Positions 31,804-40,606 of a stretch of 54,243 nucleotides of DNA are shown here, one piece after another (within the stretch, counting starts at the first letter, position 1; each line of letters opens with the position of its first letter). The stretch is taken from positions 1-54,243 of the forward strand of contig CATYSO010000017.1 of the NCBI GenBank assembly GCA_958412345.1. The letters run 5' to 3'. This stretch comes from an uncultured Collinsella sp. Its GTDB lineage: Bacteria; Actinomycetota; Coriobacteriia; Coriobacteriales; Coriobacteriaceae. The notes beneath the pieces were generated by a model. That model was not told where the DNA came from, ran no database searches, and saw only the letters and a list, made by a program, of their open reading frames with translations. Position numbers and translations under genes: made by a program.

Positions 31804-32595
31804 TTACTCCTCGTCGTCCTCGTCGTCCGAGAACAGGTCCAGACGGCTCACGAACAGGCCCTCCTTGCCCTCGCGCGCGGTGATGACCACACGGGCGACG
31901 GCGAGCGAGATCTCGTAGAGCGAGAGCAGGGCGCCGTACATAAGGCCCAGGGTGACGGGCGAGCCGTCGGGCGTGATCACGGCCGAAGCCACGAGCAGGC
32001 CCACGTACACATAGCGCCAAGCGCTGCGGAAGGCGGCGTAGGACACGATGTGGAAAACGGACAGGTAGAAGATGATGAGCGGCAGCTCAAACGCCACGCC
32101 AAAGCCGATCATAAAGAGCAGCTCCATGTTGACGTAGTTCTCCAGGTCGGGCAGCGCCGTGGCGACGGCCGAGGTCTCGCCGATGAGCCACTCAAAACCG
32201 GCCGGAATGATGATGAAGTAGCAGAAGATGGCGCCCAGGAAGAAGAGCAGCGTCGAGGCGAGCACCGTGGGCACGACCCACTTGCGCTCGTTGGGGCGCA
32301 ATGCCGGAAGGAAAAATGCCAGAATCTGCCAGATGATCATGGGCGTGCACATAACAACGGCCATCTTGAGAGCCAGCGAGAAGCGCAAGCTAAAGCCGCC
32401 GAGCGTGGTGGTGATGTAGAACTTACCGTCCGGCACAAAGGAGCGGATGGGGTCTTGCAAAATGTCGAGCACCACGGGCGTGGCGAAGTACAGCACGATG
32501 GCTGCGGCAAACACCGACACGACCACGATGGTCAGGCGGCGACGGAGCTCTCCCAGGTGATCGAAGAGCGGCATACGCGCAGGTCCGATAGGCAT
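31804..32595 (-). CDS. tatC: Sec-independent protein translocase TatC
   Basis: The 263-residue protein has the TatC pattern: N-terminal MPLFDHLGELRRRL (residues 8-21), six hydrophobic helices and the conserved FSLALKMAVVMCTPMIIWQI..FLPALRPNERK region. TatC recognises twin-Arg signal peptides. It overlaps the TatA stop by one base (TAATG). The C-terminus carries an acidic DDEDDEE tail. Confidence 0.94.
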   Translation of the reverse strand: MPIGPARMPLFDHLGELRRRLTIVVVSVFAAAIVLYFATPVVLDILQDPIRSFVPDGKFYITTTLGGFSLRFSLALKMAVVMCTPMIIWQILAFFLPALRPNERKWVVPTVLASTLLFFLGAIFCYFIIIPAGFEWLIGETSAVATALPDLENYVNMELLFMIGFGVAFELPLIIFYLSVFHIVSYAAFRSAWRYVYVGLLVASAVITPDGSPVTLGLMYGALLSLYEISLAVARVVITAREGKEGLFVSRLDLFSDDEDDEE

Positions 32596-33188
32596 TACTC
32601 ATCGCCTCCCTTCGGGGCGTCGGCGGCAGCGGCCTCGTCCTCGGCCTCGAGCTCGCGGGCGAGCTGGTCGACAACGGCCTTGCGCTTGCGGGGGCGACGG
32701 GCATAGAGGTCAGCCGTCGTGGGCTCTGCCGGCTCGGGCTCCGGCTCCGGCTCTGCAGCGGGAGCGGGCTCGGCGGCGTCAGCCTCGGACTCGGCGGCGG
32801 GCTCGGCGCCCTCAGCCTCAGTCTCCTCGGAAGCACCCTCGCCCTCGGCGGCACCCTCACTTGCGGCCTTCTCGGCGGCAAGGCGGGCACGGCGCTCGGC
32901 AAAGGTCTCCTTCTTGGCGGGCGCAGCCGTCTCGGCGGCATCCTCGTCCGCATCGGAATCGTCATCGGCCGCTGCGGCCTTCTTGGGCTTGACCGGCGCC
33001 GACGCGGCCTCGGTCACCGGGTCGATGATCTCGGACTGAACAACGGCCGTCATCTTTTCCTGCGTCTCGCGGAACTGACGGATGGCACGGCCGATCGTAC
33101 GGCCCATCTGCGGGAGCTTATCCGGGCCAAACAGCAAAAAGCCGAAGACCACGATGATCGCGAGCTCACCCTCTCCAATACCAAACAC
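32595..33188 (-). CDS. tatA: TatA/TatB-type translocase subunit with a long acidic tail
   Basis: The 197-residue protein has an N-terminal helix (MFGIGEGELAIIVVFGFLLFGP) followed by the amphipathic DKLPQMGRTIGRAIRQFRE, the TatA/B signature. Residues 65-175 are very rich in Ala, Glu, Asp and Pro and are probably disordered. The GTG start at 33188 is chosen for GGAGG 5 bases upstream and the family start FGIG. It is coupled to tatC. With a single TatA/B gene here it may do both jobs. Whether it is named TatA or TatB cannot be decided from sequence. Confidence 0.88.
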   Translation of the reverse strand: MFGIGEGELAIIVVFGFLLFGPDKLPQMGRTIGRAIRQFRETQEKMTAVVQSEIIDPVTEAASAPVKPKKAAAADDDSDADEDAAETAAPAKKETFAERRARLAAEKAASEGAAEGEGASEETEAEGAEPAAESEADAAEPAPAAEPEPEPEPAEPTTADLYARRPRKRKAVVDQLARELEAEDEAAAADAPKGGDE

Positions 33189-33340
33189 ACATACCTCCAA
33201 GGCTCGATGTGAGTCGAGCCCGCACCGCGCCATTCGGCCGGAACTCGTCTATTCATTCGGTCAAGTATAGCGCCCGGACGCCAAAACGTCCGAGCGCATC
33301 ACAAACATATGCCAAACGGCACACCCTTTTGGGGCAGAGA

Positions 33341-33655
33341 TTATGCAGCGGTGATCGAAATCTCCTGGTCGACACCCAACAGCTGAACCACGCGCATCAC
33401 CGGGGGCTGCACATTGGCGCAGCTAAAGCGTTTGCCGTGATCGACCGCGTGGTGCGCGGCGCCCACGAGCACGCCAATGCCCGTCGAATCGATGTAGCTC
33501 ACCTGGGCAAAATCGAGCTCAACAGCCTCAGTGGGCTGCTCGAGCGCCAGGTCGATGGCATTGCGCAGGCTATCGGCGTTAGAGATATCGATCTCGCCGG
33601 TTACCTTAATAGTGTAGAGCTCTGGCGTGGGGTTGGTGGAAATACCCAAATCCAT
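33341..33655 (-). CDS. STAS-domain anti-sigma factor antagonist
   Basis: The 104-residue protein is a single STAS domain: a GEIDISNADSLRNAI segment near 20-34 and the conserved YIDSTGIGVLVGA near 55-67, whose Ser is the phosphorylation site of SpoIIAA/RsbV proteins. It would release a sigma factor from an anti-sigma kinase. No kinase, phosphatase or sigma gene is adjacent. It lies 51 bases after the aminotransferase gene. Confidence 0.9.
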   Translation of the reverse strand: MDLGISTNPTPELYTIKVTGEIDISNADSLRNAIDLALEQPTEAVELDFAQVSYIDSTGIGVLVGAAHHAVDHGKRFSCANVQPPVMRVVQLLGVDQEISITAA

Positions 33656-33706
33656 GTATACGCTCCTTTACGTATCGAAAGTGCGGATAGTACGGGAAGC
33701 CGCGCG

Positions 33707-35011
33707 TTAGGCGCGCTCGGCACGCGCAAGCTCGGCAGCGACAAGCTTTACGGCCAGCACCAGCACATCGAGCGCGGCCTCCAGGTCCTCGACCGTGGGA
33801 TAGCTCGGCGCGATGCGGATGTTGGTGTCGCGCGGGTCCTTGCCATAGGGCCAGGTAGCACCGGCCGGCGTGAGCTTGACGCCCAGGTCGGCGCAAAGCG
33901 CGGCGACCTTCTGGGCCGAGCCCTCGGGACCATCGAAGCTTACAAAGTAGCCACCGCGGGGGTGCGTCCAGGTGGCACAGCCCGTGTCGCCCAAGCCCTC
34001 GGTGAGCTTGCGCTCGACGGCCTCAAAGCGCGGGCGCAAAAACTCGGCATGCTTTTTCATGTGCTCCTTGACCGCCTCGATGGTGGGAAGGAAGCGCACG
34101 TGACGCAGCTGGTTGAGCTTGTCGGCGCTGATGAGGCCGGCCTTCAGGCGCTTGGAGAACTCGGCGATGACCGCGGGGCTCGCACCGATAAAGCCGATGC
34201 CGGCGCCCGGGAAGGTGATCTTGGACGTCGAGGCAAAGGCCACCACGCGATCCTCGGTGCCCGCCGCGCGAGCGAGGTCAAAGATGTTGGCGAGCTCGTC
34301 GGTCTCGTCGTACAGGTCGTGCACGCAGTAGGCGTTGTCCCAGAAGATGCGGAAATCGGGCGCGGCCGTGGGCATCTCAACCAGGCGGCGCACGGTGTCC
34401 TCGCTAAAGGTAATGCCCGTGGGGTTGGAATACTTGGGCACGCACCAGATACCCTTGATGGAATCGTCGGCGGCAACGAGGCGCTCGATCTCGTCCATGT
34501 CGGGGCCGTTGTCGGTCATGGCAACGGGGACATTCTCGATGCCCAGGTCGGCGGTGATACCAAAGTGTCGGTCGTAACCGGGAACGGGGCACAGGAACTT
34601 GACCTTCTTGCCGTCATGCGCGGCCTCATAAGCCTCCCAAGGCTCGCTACCGCACGAGCCGCAGCGCCAGAACATGCCGGCGATATCGTGCTCGATCAGC
34701 AGGCTCGACGAACCCAGCACGAGCGTCTGCTCGGCGGGGCAGCCCAGGAACTCCCCTGCCAACTTGCGTGCCGAGGGAATGCCCTCAAAGCAGCCGTAGT
34801 TGGAGCAGTCGACGTTGCCATCGTGCAGATCGGCGTCGGCGTTGAGGATATCGAGCATGGGGCGCGAGATGTCCACCTGGGAGGGCGACGGCTTGCCGCG
34901 CGCCATATCGAGCGTCAGGCCCTTGGCCTTGACCTCGGCGACCTCGGCTTTGAGCGCCTCGATGGCGGCATCGAGTTCGGTGGTTTCCATCTTCTGGTAG
35001 ATCGTCTGCAT
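33707..35011 (-). CDS. aminotransferase, aspartate aminotransferase type Ic-like
   Basis: The 434-residue PLP enzyme matches the actinobacterial aspartate aminotransferase group (PF12897-like): LDMARGKPSPSQVDIS near 35-50, YGCFEGIPSARKLAGEFLG near 72-90, VPGYDRHF near 143, CVPKYSNPTG near 190, FWDNAYCVHDLYDE near 222 and the PLP Lys in ASTSKITFPGAGIGF near 264. It likely moves amino groups between aspartate and 2-oxoglutarate. GAAAGG precedes the ATG. Confidence 0.9.
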   Translation of the reverse strand: MQTIYQKMETTELDAAIEALKAEVAEVKAKGLTLDMARGKPSPSQVDISRPMLDILNADADLHDGNVDCSNYGCFEGIPSARKLAGEFLGCPAEQTLVLGSSSLLIEHDIAGMFWRCGSCGSEPWEAYEAAHDGKKVKFLCPVPGYDRHFGITADLGIENVPVAMTDNGPDMDEIERLVAADDSIKGIWCVPKYSNPTGITFSEDTVRRLVEMPTAAPDFRIFWDNAYCVHDLYDETDELANIFDLARAAGTEDRVVAFASTSKITFPGAGIGFIGASPAVIAEFSKRLKAGLISADKLNQLRHVRFLPTIEAVKEHMKKHAEFLRPRFEAVERKLTEGLGDTGCATWTHPRGGYFVSFDGPEGSAQKVAALCADLGVKLTPAGATWPYGKDPRDTNIRIAPSYPTVEDLEAALDVLVLAVKLVAAELARAERA

Positions 35012-35161
35012 GGGGTGCGACCTTTCGCGAAGCGGTACGTTGCAGTTCGTCTAAGTATAGACCGCCACCGCCGCAACGTTATGAAGCCGTGATAGATTAA
35101 GTCCATCGCAATAAATTACGAATCGCCGCGCATGCCGGCGTGGGGCGCCCAAGGAGGCACT

Positions 35162-35416
35162 ATGGAGTATGGATCGTTCCAGGCCGAGGAATTCGGCGAC
35201 CTGCAGCGCCTGGTCGACGGACTGTTTTACGACCGCCACGCCATCGACCGCCTGGACCTAATCGTACAGGCCGAAATCTTGGACCTGGCGCCCGATCTCA
35301 TGGAGATCGTCAACCTTTTGCCGCCCGGCTATTACGACCGCCAGTCACTTTGCGATCAGCTCAACTCTGCCCTAGCCGCCCACGGCTGGGGCGCCGTCTA
35401 CGGAACCGTGGAATAA
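35162..35416 (+). CDS. small protein of unknown function
   Basis: The 84-residue acidic protein (MEYGSFQAEEFGDL... ending in HGWGAVYGTVE) is predicted to be helical and soluble. I recognise no family. AAGGAGG lies 5 bases before the ATG, and a terminator starts at its stop codon, so it is a well-framed single gene. It is divergent from the aminotransferase. Confidence 0.72.
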   Translation: MEYGSFQAEEFGDLQRLVDGLFYDRHAIDRLDLIVQAEILDLAPDLMEIVNLLPPGYYDRQSLCDQLNSALAAHGWGAVYGTVE

Positions 35417-35468
35417 GCCTCGAGGCCAGCGATTTGGCCCGCTTCCCGACCTTGGCGAGGCTTGTTTT
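35415..35468 (+). terminator. terminator of the small-protein gene
   Basis: AAGCCTCG and CGAGGCTT (8 bp) enclose a 33-base region and are followed by GTTTTAG. The stem starts within the TAA stop codon. Confidence 0.6.
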
Positions 35469-35475
35469 AGGGCTT

Positions 35476-35705
35476 GTGGCCAAAAAAGGGCAAATATGAG
35501 TACTGTTACCTTTTTAGTAGCAGCGATTCTTGGTCGAAATCGGCAAAACTCGACTTGAAACTTCCTAATCACCGTCAGCTAGCGCCAAATTGGAAGTCGA
35601 TGGTCACTCATTAACGTACAGTTCTTATAACTTTGTTCATTATTTTCCGCACCTAAAATGATACGCCGTTTGTGACAGTACTCACAAACGGCGTTTTTTG
35701 ACCAC
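35476..35705. repeat. intergenic element with inverted ends, copy 2
   Basis: The left end reads GTGGCCAAAAAA, then CAAATATGAGTACTGTTAC and TAGTAGCAGCG. The right end, read from 35705 on the minus strand, starts GTGGTCAAAAAA and contains TGTGAGTACTGTCAC. The left end matches copy 1 at 20930-21144 closely over about 40 bases. The right end includes a perfect 13-bp hairpin followed by six T (35673-35699), able to act as a plus-strand terminator. Both copies share an AT-rich interior with a TTCATTATTT-like stretch. No gene inside. Confidence 0.7.
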
Positions 35706-35789
35706 TGGCGTGTCTGGCAGGCGGCAAGCACCGCCCGAATCCGCATTTTGAACGCGCCCGAATCGGTTCTGGAGCCGGTTTTCGCGCTC

Positions 35790-37148
35790 TTACTCGTCTT
35801 TGGGCGCGGGGTGCTTGCAGACCACGCTCATGTAGATCATGCCAAGCACGGCTGCGGTGACCGAACCGGCAAGAATGGCGGCCTTGGCTGCAAGAACCTC
35901 AAACTGGGCCGTCGGGAAGGCGAGGCCGCTGATGAGGATCGACATGGTAAAGCCGATACCGCCCAGAATGCCCACGCCGGCAATCATGTGCCAGTTGACA
36001 TTGTGCGGCAGCTCGCAGGCCTTAAGCTTAACCAGGGCAAACGTCATACCAAAGATGCCGATCGGCTTGCCCAGCAGCATGCCAAAGTACACGCCGAGCG
36101 TCACCGGGTCGGTGAGCAGCGTGCTCATGTCCACGCCCACCAGACGAACCTGCGCGTTCACGAACGCAAAGATCGGCAGGATCACAAAGTTGACCGGCGT
36201 GGAGATCAGACGCTCCATGCGGATAAGCGGCGGGGTCACGCGGTGCATGACGCGCTCGACCTTGGTTGTCGAGACGGTAAAGTCATGCTGGCCCAGGATG
36301 TGCGCCTCGTCGTCGTAGCGGTCATCGAGCAACGGCAGGCACTCGCCCAGCCAATCGGTAAGGCTATCGAGCTTGACGCCGCACTTGGCCGGAATGGTGA
36401 AGGCCAGGATGACGCCGGCAAGCGTAGCGTGCACGCCGCTCTTGAACATGCAGAACCACAACAGCAGACCCAGTACCGAATACGGGGCAAGGCGGTAATG
36501 CTGCGTCTTGTTAAGCCACACGAGCGCGCAGGTCACAAGCGCGGCGGCGCCCAACCAAAACGGATTGGGGCTCTGACCGTAGAAAATGGCGATGGCGGCG
36601 ATGGAAATCAGGTCGTCGGCAATAGCGAGCGTCGAGAAGAACACGCGCACGCCGTTGGGCACGCGATTGCCCAAAAGCGACAGCACGCCCAGCGCAAAGG
36701 CAATATCGGTTGCCATGGGAATGGCCCAACCGTTGCGGGCACCGGCATGGTTAAAGATCAGGTAGATGCAGGCGGGAACGACGACGCCGCCCACGGCCGC
36801 CAGCATGGGAAGCATGGCCTGACGCGGATTCTTGAGCTCGCCGACCGTCATCTCGTACTTAAGCTCAATGCCCACCAACAAAAAGAAAATCGCCATGAGG
36901 AAGTCGTTGACGAAAAGCTCAACGGTGAGACCAGCCGTAAGGTTGCCCAGGCCCACATACAGCGGGGTCTCCAAAAAGTGATGGATGGCCTCGTAGGCAT
37001 CGGTGTTGGCGCAGATAACGGCGGCGATAGCGGCAAAGACCATGACGGCGGCGGAAATCGTGCCGTTCTCGGCGATGCGCTCCCAAATGTCGTGACGTTC
37101 AAAGCGCTTGCGTTCACGAACGTTGAACAGCTGCTCGGGTGCTGCCAT
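35790..37148 (-). CDS. nhaA: Na+/H+ antiporter NhaA
   Basis: The 452-residue membrane protein has the NhaA pattern with about 12 helices: ELFVNDFLMAIFFLLVGIELKYE near 77-99, WAIPMATDIAFALGVLSLLG near 140 and the catalytic Asp pair in FSTLAIADDLISIAAIAIFYG near 168. It exchanges sodium for protons. The start MAAPEQL at 37148 has GGAG upstream. Its loop near 285-310 (DDRYDDEAHILGQHDF) is longer than in E. coli NhaA. Confidence 0.94.
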   Translation of the reverse strand: MAAPEQLFNVRERKRFERHDIWERIAENGTISAAVMVFAAIAAVICANTDAYEAIHHFLETPLYVGLGNLTAGLTVELFVNDFLMAIFFLLVGIELKYEMTVGELKNPRQAMLPMLAAVGGVVVPACIYLIFNHAGARNGWAIPMATDIAFALGVLSLLGNRVPNGVRVFFSTLAIADDLISIAAIAIFYGQSPNPFWLGAAALVTCALVWLNKTQHYRLAPYSVLGLLLWFCMFKSGVHATLAGVILAFTIPAKCGVKLDSLTDWLGECLPLLDDRYDDEAHILGQHDFTVSTTKVERVMHRVTPPLIRMERLISTPVNFVILPIFAFVNAQVRLVGVDMSTLLTDPVTLGVYFGMLLGKPIGIFGMTFALVKLKACELPHNVNWHMIAGVGILGGIGFTMSILISGLAFPTAQFEVLAAKAAILAGSVTAAVLGMIYMSVVCKHPAPKDE

Positions 37149-37356
37149 GGGCGGCTCCTTTCTCGGGAAAGCTCCCGTCTTAAAAAAGCACGGCCCGCCC
37201 AAGTGGCGGCGCCGCGCTCTAACGTATTACGCTTGCATCTAGCCTACCCTGCACGACAAGCACGCAGGCGTGGCCGAAAAGCGGAACCACAGGTTGAACA
37301 TTATTTGCTCAACGGCACGGGCGCGCCTGCCCAAGAGACGACGCGGCGCCGTGCAC

Positions 37357-37396
37357 AAAAAACGACCGGAGCGCGGGGCGTCCGCGATCCGGTCGT
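37357..37396 (-). terminator. terminator of ppaC
   Basis: ACGACCGGA and TCCGGTCGT (9 bp) enclose a GC-rich loop, followed on the minus strand by TTTTTT. It lies 20 bases after the ppaC stop. Confidence 0.9.
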
Positions 37397-37415
37397 GGCG
37401 TTCGGTCAACTAAAC

Positions 37416-38339
37416 CTAGCAGGCGGCCATGATGGGGGCAGCGACCTGCTTCTTACGGGAGAGGACGCCCGGCATCCAGACGCCGTCGTGCTCGTCGGCA
37501 ATGCCCAGGCCCTTCTGAGCAGCCTCGGTCTCGCCCTCGAGCAGGACCTGCGAGCCCTCCTCCATGATGTCGGTGATGCACAGGACAATGCCGTCGGCAC
37601 CCTTCTCGGCGGCGTAGGCGCGCATGGCCTCGCGAATCTCGTCGATCATGCCGAGTGCACGGGTCTTGTCGACGGTCTCGTACTGGCCGATGAGCAGCTT
37701 CTTGCCAGCGGGCTCGAACATCTTGATGTCATTGCCGACCATCTCGGCTGCGGTGAAGGAGCCGGACGGACGGGTGAGGAAGACCTCCATGCCAAACTTG
37801 ACCGGGTCGACGCCCACCTGCTCGCCGAGCTTGGCGGCGACGGCGCGGTCGACATCGGTGGTGGTGGGGCTCTTGAGCATGAGCGTATCGGTCATCATAG
37901 CCGAGAGCAGCAGCTTAGCCTGGACGTCGGAAAGCTCAACGCCGAGCACGCCGGCGAGCTTGGTGACGATGGTGCAGCTGGAGCCCCAGGGCAGGCAGAT
38001 GTAGTGCAGCGGGCCGGCGGTCTCGAAGTCGCCGATGCGGTGATGATCGACAACGCCAAAGACCGTGGCGTCCTTAAGACCGGCGACGGACTGGGCAGAC
38101 TCGTTGTGGTCGGTGAGAACGACGAGCTGACCGGCCTCGACGGACTCGATCACGCGGGGCTCGGCAATGCCGGCGTCGGCAAGCAGCTTGGCGGACTCTG
38201 CCGGAAGCTGACCAAGGGCGCAGGCCTCGTAGGTGTTGCCGGCATACTCAACCTGGTTGAGCAGCTGGGACAGGACGACGGCGCTCATGATGGCGTCGTT
38301 ATCGGGGTTCTGGTGACCAAAGACAAGAACGTTTGCCAT
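37416..38339 (-). CDS. ppaC: manganese-dependent inorganic pyrophosphatase
   Basis: The 307-residue enzyme is a family II pyrophosphatase with DHH domain: FGHQNPDNDAIMSA near 7-20, LTDHNE near 75, VDHHRIGDF near 97-105 and the C-terminal SRKKQV substrate-binding motif near 297. It splits pyrophosphate to phosphate. GGAGGATATCC precedes the ATG. A single gene with its own terminator. Confidence 0.95.
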   Translation of the reverse strand: MANVLVFGHQNPDNDAIMSAVVLSQLLNQVEYAGNTYEACALGQLPAESAKLLADAGIAEPRVIESVEAGQLVVLTDHNESAQSVAGLKDATVFGVVDHHRIGDFETAGPLHYICLPWGSSCTIVTKLAGVLGVELSDVQAKLLLSAMMTDTLMLKSPTTTDVDRAVAAKLGEQVGVDPVKFGMEVFLTRPSGSFTAAEMVGNDIKMFEPAGKKLLIGQYETVDKTRALGMIDEIREAMRAYAAEKGADGIVLCITDIMEEGSQVLLEGETEAAQKGLGIADEHDGVWMPGVLSRKKQVAAPIMAAC

Positions 38340-38451
38340 GGATATCCTCCACTTGATATGTGTACTTGGACGTAGCTATGGTAGCACGCCGATGCCGAGC
38401 CTTCGCAGACGGAAGGGGCACGGCATATTTTGGGGCAGGCATGGAGGCCAA

Positions 38452-38482
38452 GGCTGTCCCTTTTGCACCATGTTGGTGCAAA
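38452..38482. repeat. palindrome with adjoining GGGAC motif
   Basis: TTTGCACCA and TGGTGCAAA (9-base perfect arms, 3-base loop) lie at 38462-38482, and GTCCC directly adjoins on the left. CTTGCACCAG recurs at 38494-38503. It lies between ppaC and the glucokinase gene. Confidence 0.6.
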
Positions 38483-38505
38483 GTAACCTGGCCCCCTTGC
38501 ACCAG

Positions 38506-39459
38506 CTATTTACCGGCGGCGCGCAGGGCTACGTAGGCGGCACCGATGATGCCGGCGTCGTTTCCGAGCGAAGCGACCTTGATGGGCGTCTCGCGCGAGG
38601 CGGAGAGCGCGTACTGCTTAAAGTGCTCGCGGACCTTGTCGAGGTAGACATCGGCCGAAGCGGAAGCACCGCCGCCGATCAGGAACATCTCGGGATCGAC
38701 CACGTTGGCAATAAGCGCCAGGGCGCGGCCGAGATAGTCGGCCATGGTATCGGCAGCTGCCAGCGCGAGCTTGTCACCCTCGCGGCAGGCCTGGAACACG
38801 TCCTTGGAATCAGAAGGCCCGGTGAGCTCGATGGGCTCGACGCCCGCCTTCTTGCACTCGGCAAGGTAGTTACTCACCACGCCGGTGGCGCTGGAATACT
38901 GCTCCAGATGGCCATGGCCACCACAGCCGCAGGTGCGTTCCTCAGCCGGGTTCAGGCACATGTGGCCAATCTCGCCGCCGGCACCCACAACGCCCGACAC
39001 CACGTCGCCGTTGACGATAACGCCGCCACCCACGCCGGTACCAATGGTGACCATCACCACGTTCTGTACGCCCTTGGCAGAGCCGAGCCAGGCCTCGCCC
39101 ATGGCAGCGGCGTTGGCATCGTTCTCGTATTTAACAACCGCGTCGGGGCAGTGCTCCTGAATGGCGACTCTTAGCTCGGGCAGGTTAATGGCAATGTTGG
39201 CCTTGACCTTGGCATCGCCCGATGCCGGGATGGGGCACGGAACGGCCAGGCCAATACCCGCCACAAAGGCGCGCGGAATCTGGGCCTTGGCGACCACCTG
39301 GTCGATAGCCTCGGTCACCGCGGCAAAGCCCGCAGCGTCAACGATGGGCGGCGTGGGCACGCTGGCCTTGGCCAGCAGGTTGCCGTCCTCGTCGAACAGG
39401 CCCTCCTTAACCGAAGTGCCGCCGACGTCGATGCCGATGTAATACTGCTTAGGTTCCAT
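38506..39459 (-). CDS. ROK-family glucokinase
   Basis: The 317-residue protein is a ROK kinase: ATP motif YIGIDVGGTSVKEGLFD (residues 7-23), ENDANAAAMGEAWLG near 112, a VTIGTGVGGGVIVNG phosphate motif near 138 and the zinc/ROK signature HMCLNPAEERTCGCGGHGHLEQYSS near 163-187. It probably phosphorylates glucose, though other hexoses or N-acyl hexosamines are possible. The start MEPKQYY fits the family length. Confidence 0.9.
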   Translation of the reverse strand: MEPKQYYIGIDVGGTSVKEGLFDEDGNLLAKASVPTPPIVDAAGFAAVTEAIDQVVAKAQIPRAFVAGIGLAVPCPIPASGDAKVKANIAINLPELRVAIQEHCPDAVVKYENDANAAAMGEAWLGSAKGVQNVVMVTIGTGVGGGVIVNGDVVSGVVGAGGEIGHMCLNPAEERTCGCGGHGHLEQYSSATGVVSNYLAECKKAGVEPIELTGPSDSKDVFQACREGDKLALAAADTMADYLGRALALIANVVDPEMFLIGGGASASADVYLDKVREHFKQYALSASRETPIKVASLGNDAGIIGAAYVALRAAGK

Positions 39460-39513
39460 GGGAGCCCGCCTTTCTCGTTTAAACATTGCCTGTATGGTAC
39501 CGCTCCCAAGGCA

Positions 39514-39554
39514 AAAACCTGCCAAAAAGGGACAGGTTTGTTTTGGCAGGTTTT
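39514..39554. repeat. perfect inverted repeat with inner GGGACAG
   Basis: AAAACCTGCCAAAA and its complement (14-base arms) enclose AGGGACAGGTTTG. It lies upstream of the glucokinase gene. The design resembles the repeats at 26845, 27975 and 38452. Confidence 0.7.
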
Positions 39555-39648
39555 ATCTGTGAAAACGCAGGGCATGGAATTTGGTTCGTTGGGCGGTAAA
39601 ACGGCTCAACCCCATCCTCGAGTCGATCAATTTGCTCAATACCACATT

Positions 39649-39690
39649 ATTCGAATGCATATTCGAATGCATATTCATTTAGAGCGCTCT
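39649..39690. repeat. tandem 12-bp repeat and palindrome before the GntR gene
   Basis: ATTCGAATGCAT occurs twice in a row (39649-39672), followed by ATTCAT, then the palindrome AGAGCGCTCT at 39681-39690. They lie 120-160 bases before the GntR gene start and may be binding sites. The rest of 39555-39811 has no gene. Confidence 0.6.
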
Positions 39691-39811
39691 AGTTTTTGAA
39701 GAGAAGCGTTTTTTAATTAAACCTTTCTCGAACTTTTCAAAAACGCAATAGGGATGCTTAGGTGTTGACTATACTTTCTTCTGTACTCAATCAAGCCGGA
39801 AAGGAGGTTCC

Positions 39812-40531
39812 ATGATTCCCAAATACGAGGCGATAGCTGCAGATATCCGTCGAAGCATCGAGGACGGCGCCCTTAAGCCGGGCGATAAACTGCCCACCGT
39901 CGTAGAGTTTTGCGAGCTGTATAGCGTTTCCAAGATCACCGTCAAGCGCGCGATCGAGCAGATCACCGAGGAGGGTCTTGTTACCAGCCGTCGCGGGTCG
40001 GGCACCTACGTTAAGGACACGGCGGGTCTTCCCGACCAGGCGTTTTTCCAGGGCAAAAACGACCGCGCCCAGGGCTTTTCGTATGAGCACCGCGGGGAGA
40101 AGGTGACCTCGGTGGTCTACGATTTCTCGATCGTCAATCCACCAGCGGACGTCGCAACTCAGCTGGGAATTGCCGAGGACGACTTTGCCTATCACATCGT
40201 GCGCGTGCGCGAGGTCGATGGTCAGCCCATCGTTATTGAGTACACCTATATGCCACTCGAGCTGATTCCGGGTCTTAAGAAAAAAGACCTGTACGCATCG
40301 ATCTACAGCTTCATCCGCGAGCAGTGCGGACTCAAGATCTCGAGTTTCCACCGCACCATTCGCGCTGTCGCGGCAACTGAAGAAGAGGCTGAGCGCCTGG
40401 ATACCAAACCCGGCTCTCCCCTGCTCGAACTCAACCAGATTGGCTTTTTGGATAGCGGCAACGCCTTTGAGTACTCGATTTCGCGCAACGTCGGCGACCG
40501 CTTTGAGCTGCACAACGTAACGTTGGCATAG
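39812..40531 (+). CDS. GntR-family regulator with UTRA domain
   Basis: The 239-residue protein has an N-terminal winged helix (4-70, LPTVVEFCELYSVSKITVKRAI and RRGSGTYV) and a UTRA domain (about 90-235, VIEYTYMPLELIPGL). It lies 75 bases before manA on the same strand, so it may control mannose-6-P metabolism or the divergent glucokinase gene. AAGGAGG lies 6 bases before the ATG. The ligand is unknown. Confidence 0.9.
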   Translation: MIPKYEAIAADIRRSIEDGALKPGDKLPTVVEFCELYSVSKITVKRAIEQITEEGLVTSRRGSGTYVKDTAGLPDQAFFQGKNDRAQGFSYEHRGEKVTSVVYDFSIVNPPADVATQLGIAEDDFAYHIVRVREVDGQPIVIEYTYMPLELIPGLKKKDLYASIYSFIREQCGLKISSFHRTIRAVAATEEEAERLDTKPGSPLLELNQIGFLDSGNAFEYSISRNVGDRFELHNVTLA

Positions 40532-40606
40532 GTTTTTGTAGTCATGCGGGCGCTCGTTATGACTCGATTAGAGCGGGCGGCCGCGCAACACCATGGGGGT
40601 ATGAAC

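Noticed and set aside
33209..35092. Plus-strand open frame of 627 codons opposite the STAS and aminotransferase genes
   Set aside because: It spans two genes and their gap on the other strand, as chance frames in GC-rich DNA do.
39649..39672. Tandem 12-mers as a start of a CRISPR array
   Set aside because: Only two direct units without spacers and no cas genes.
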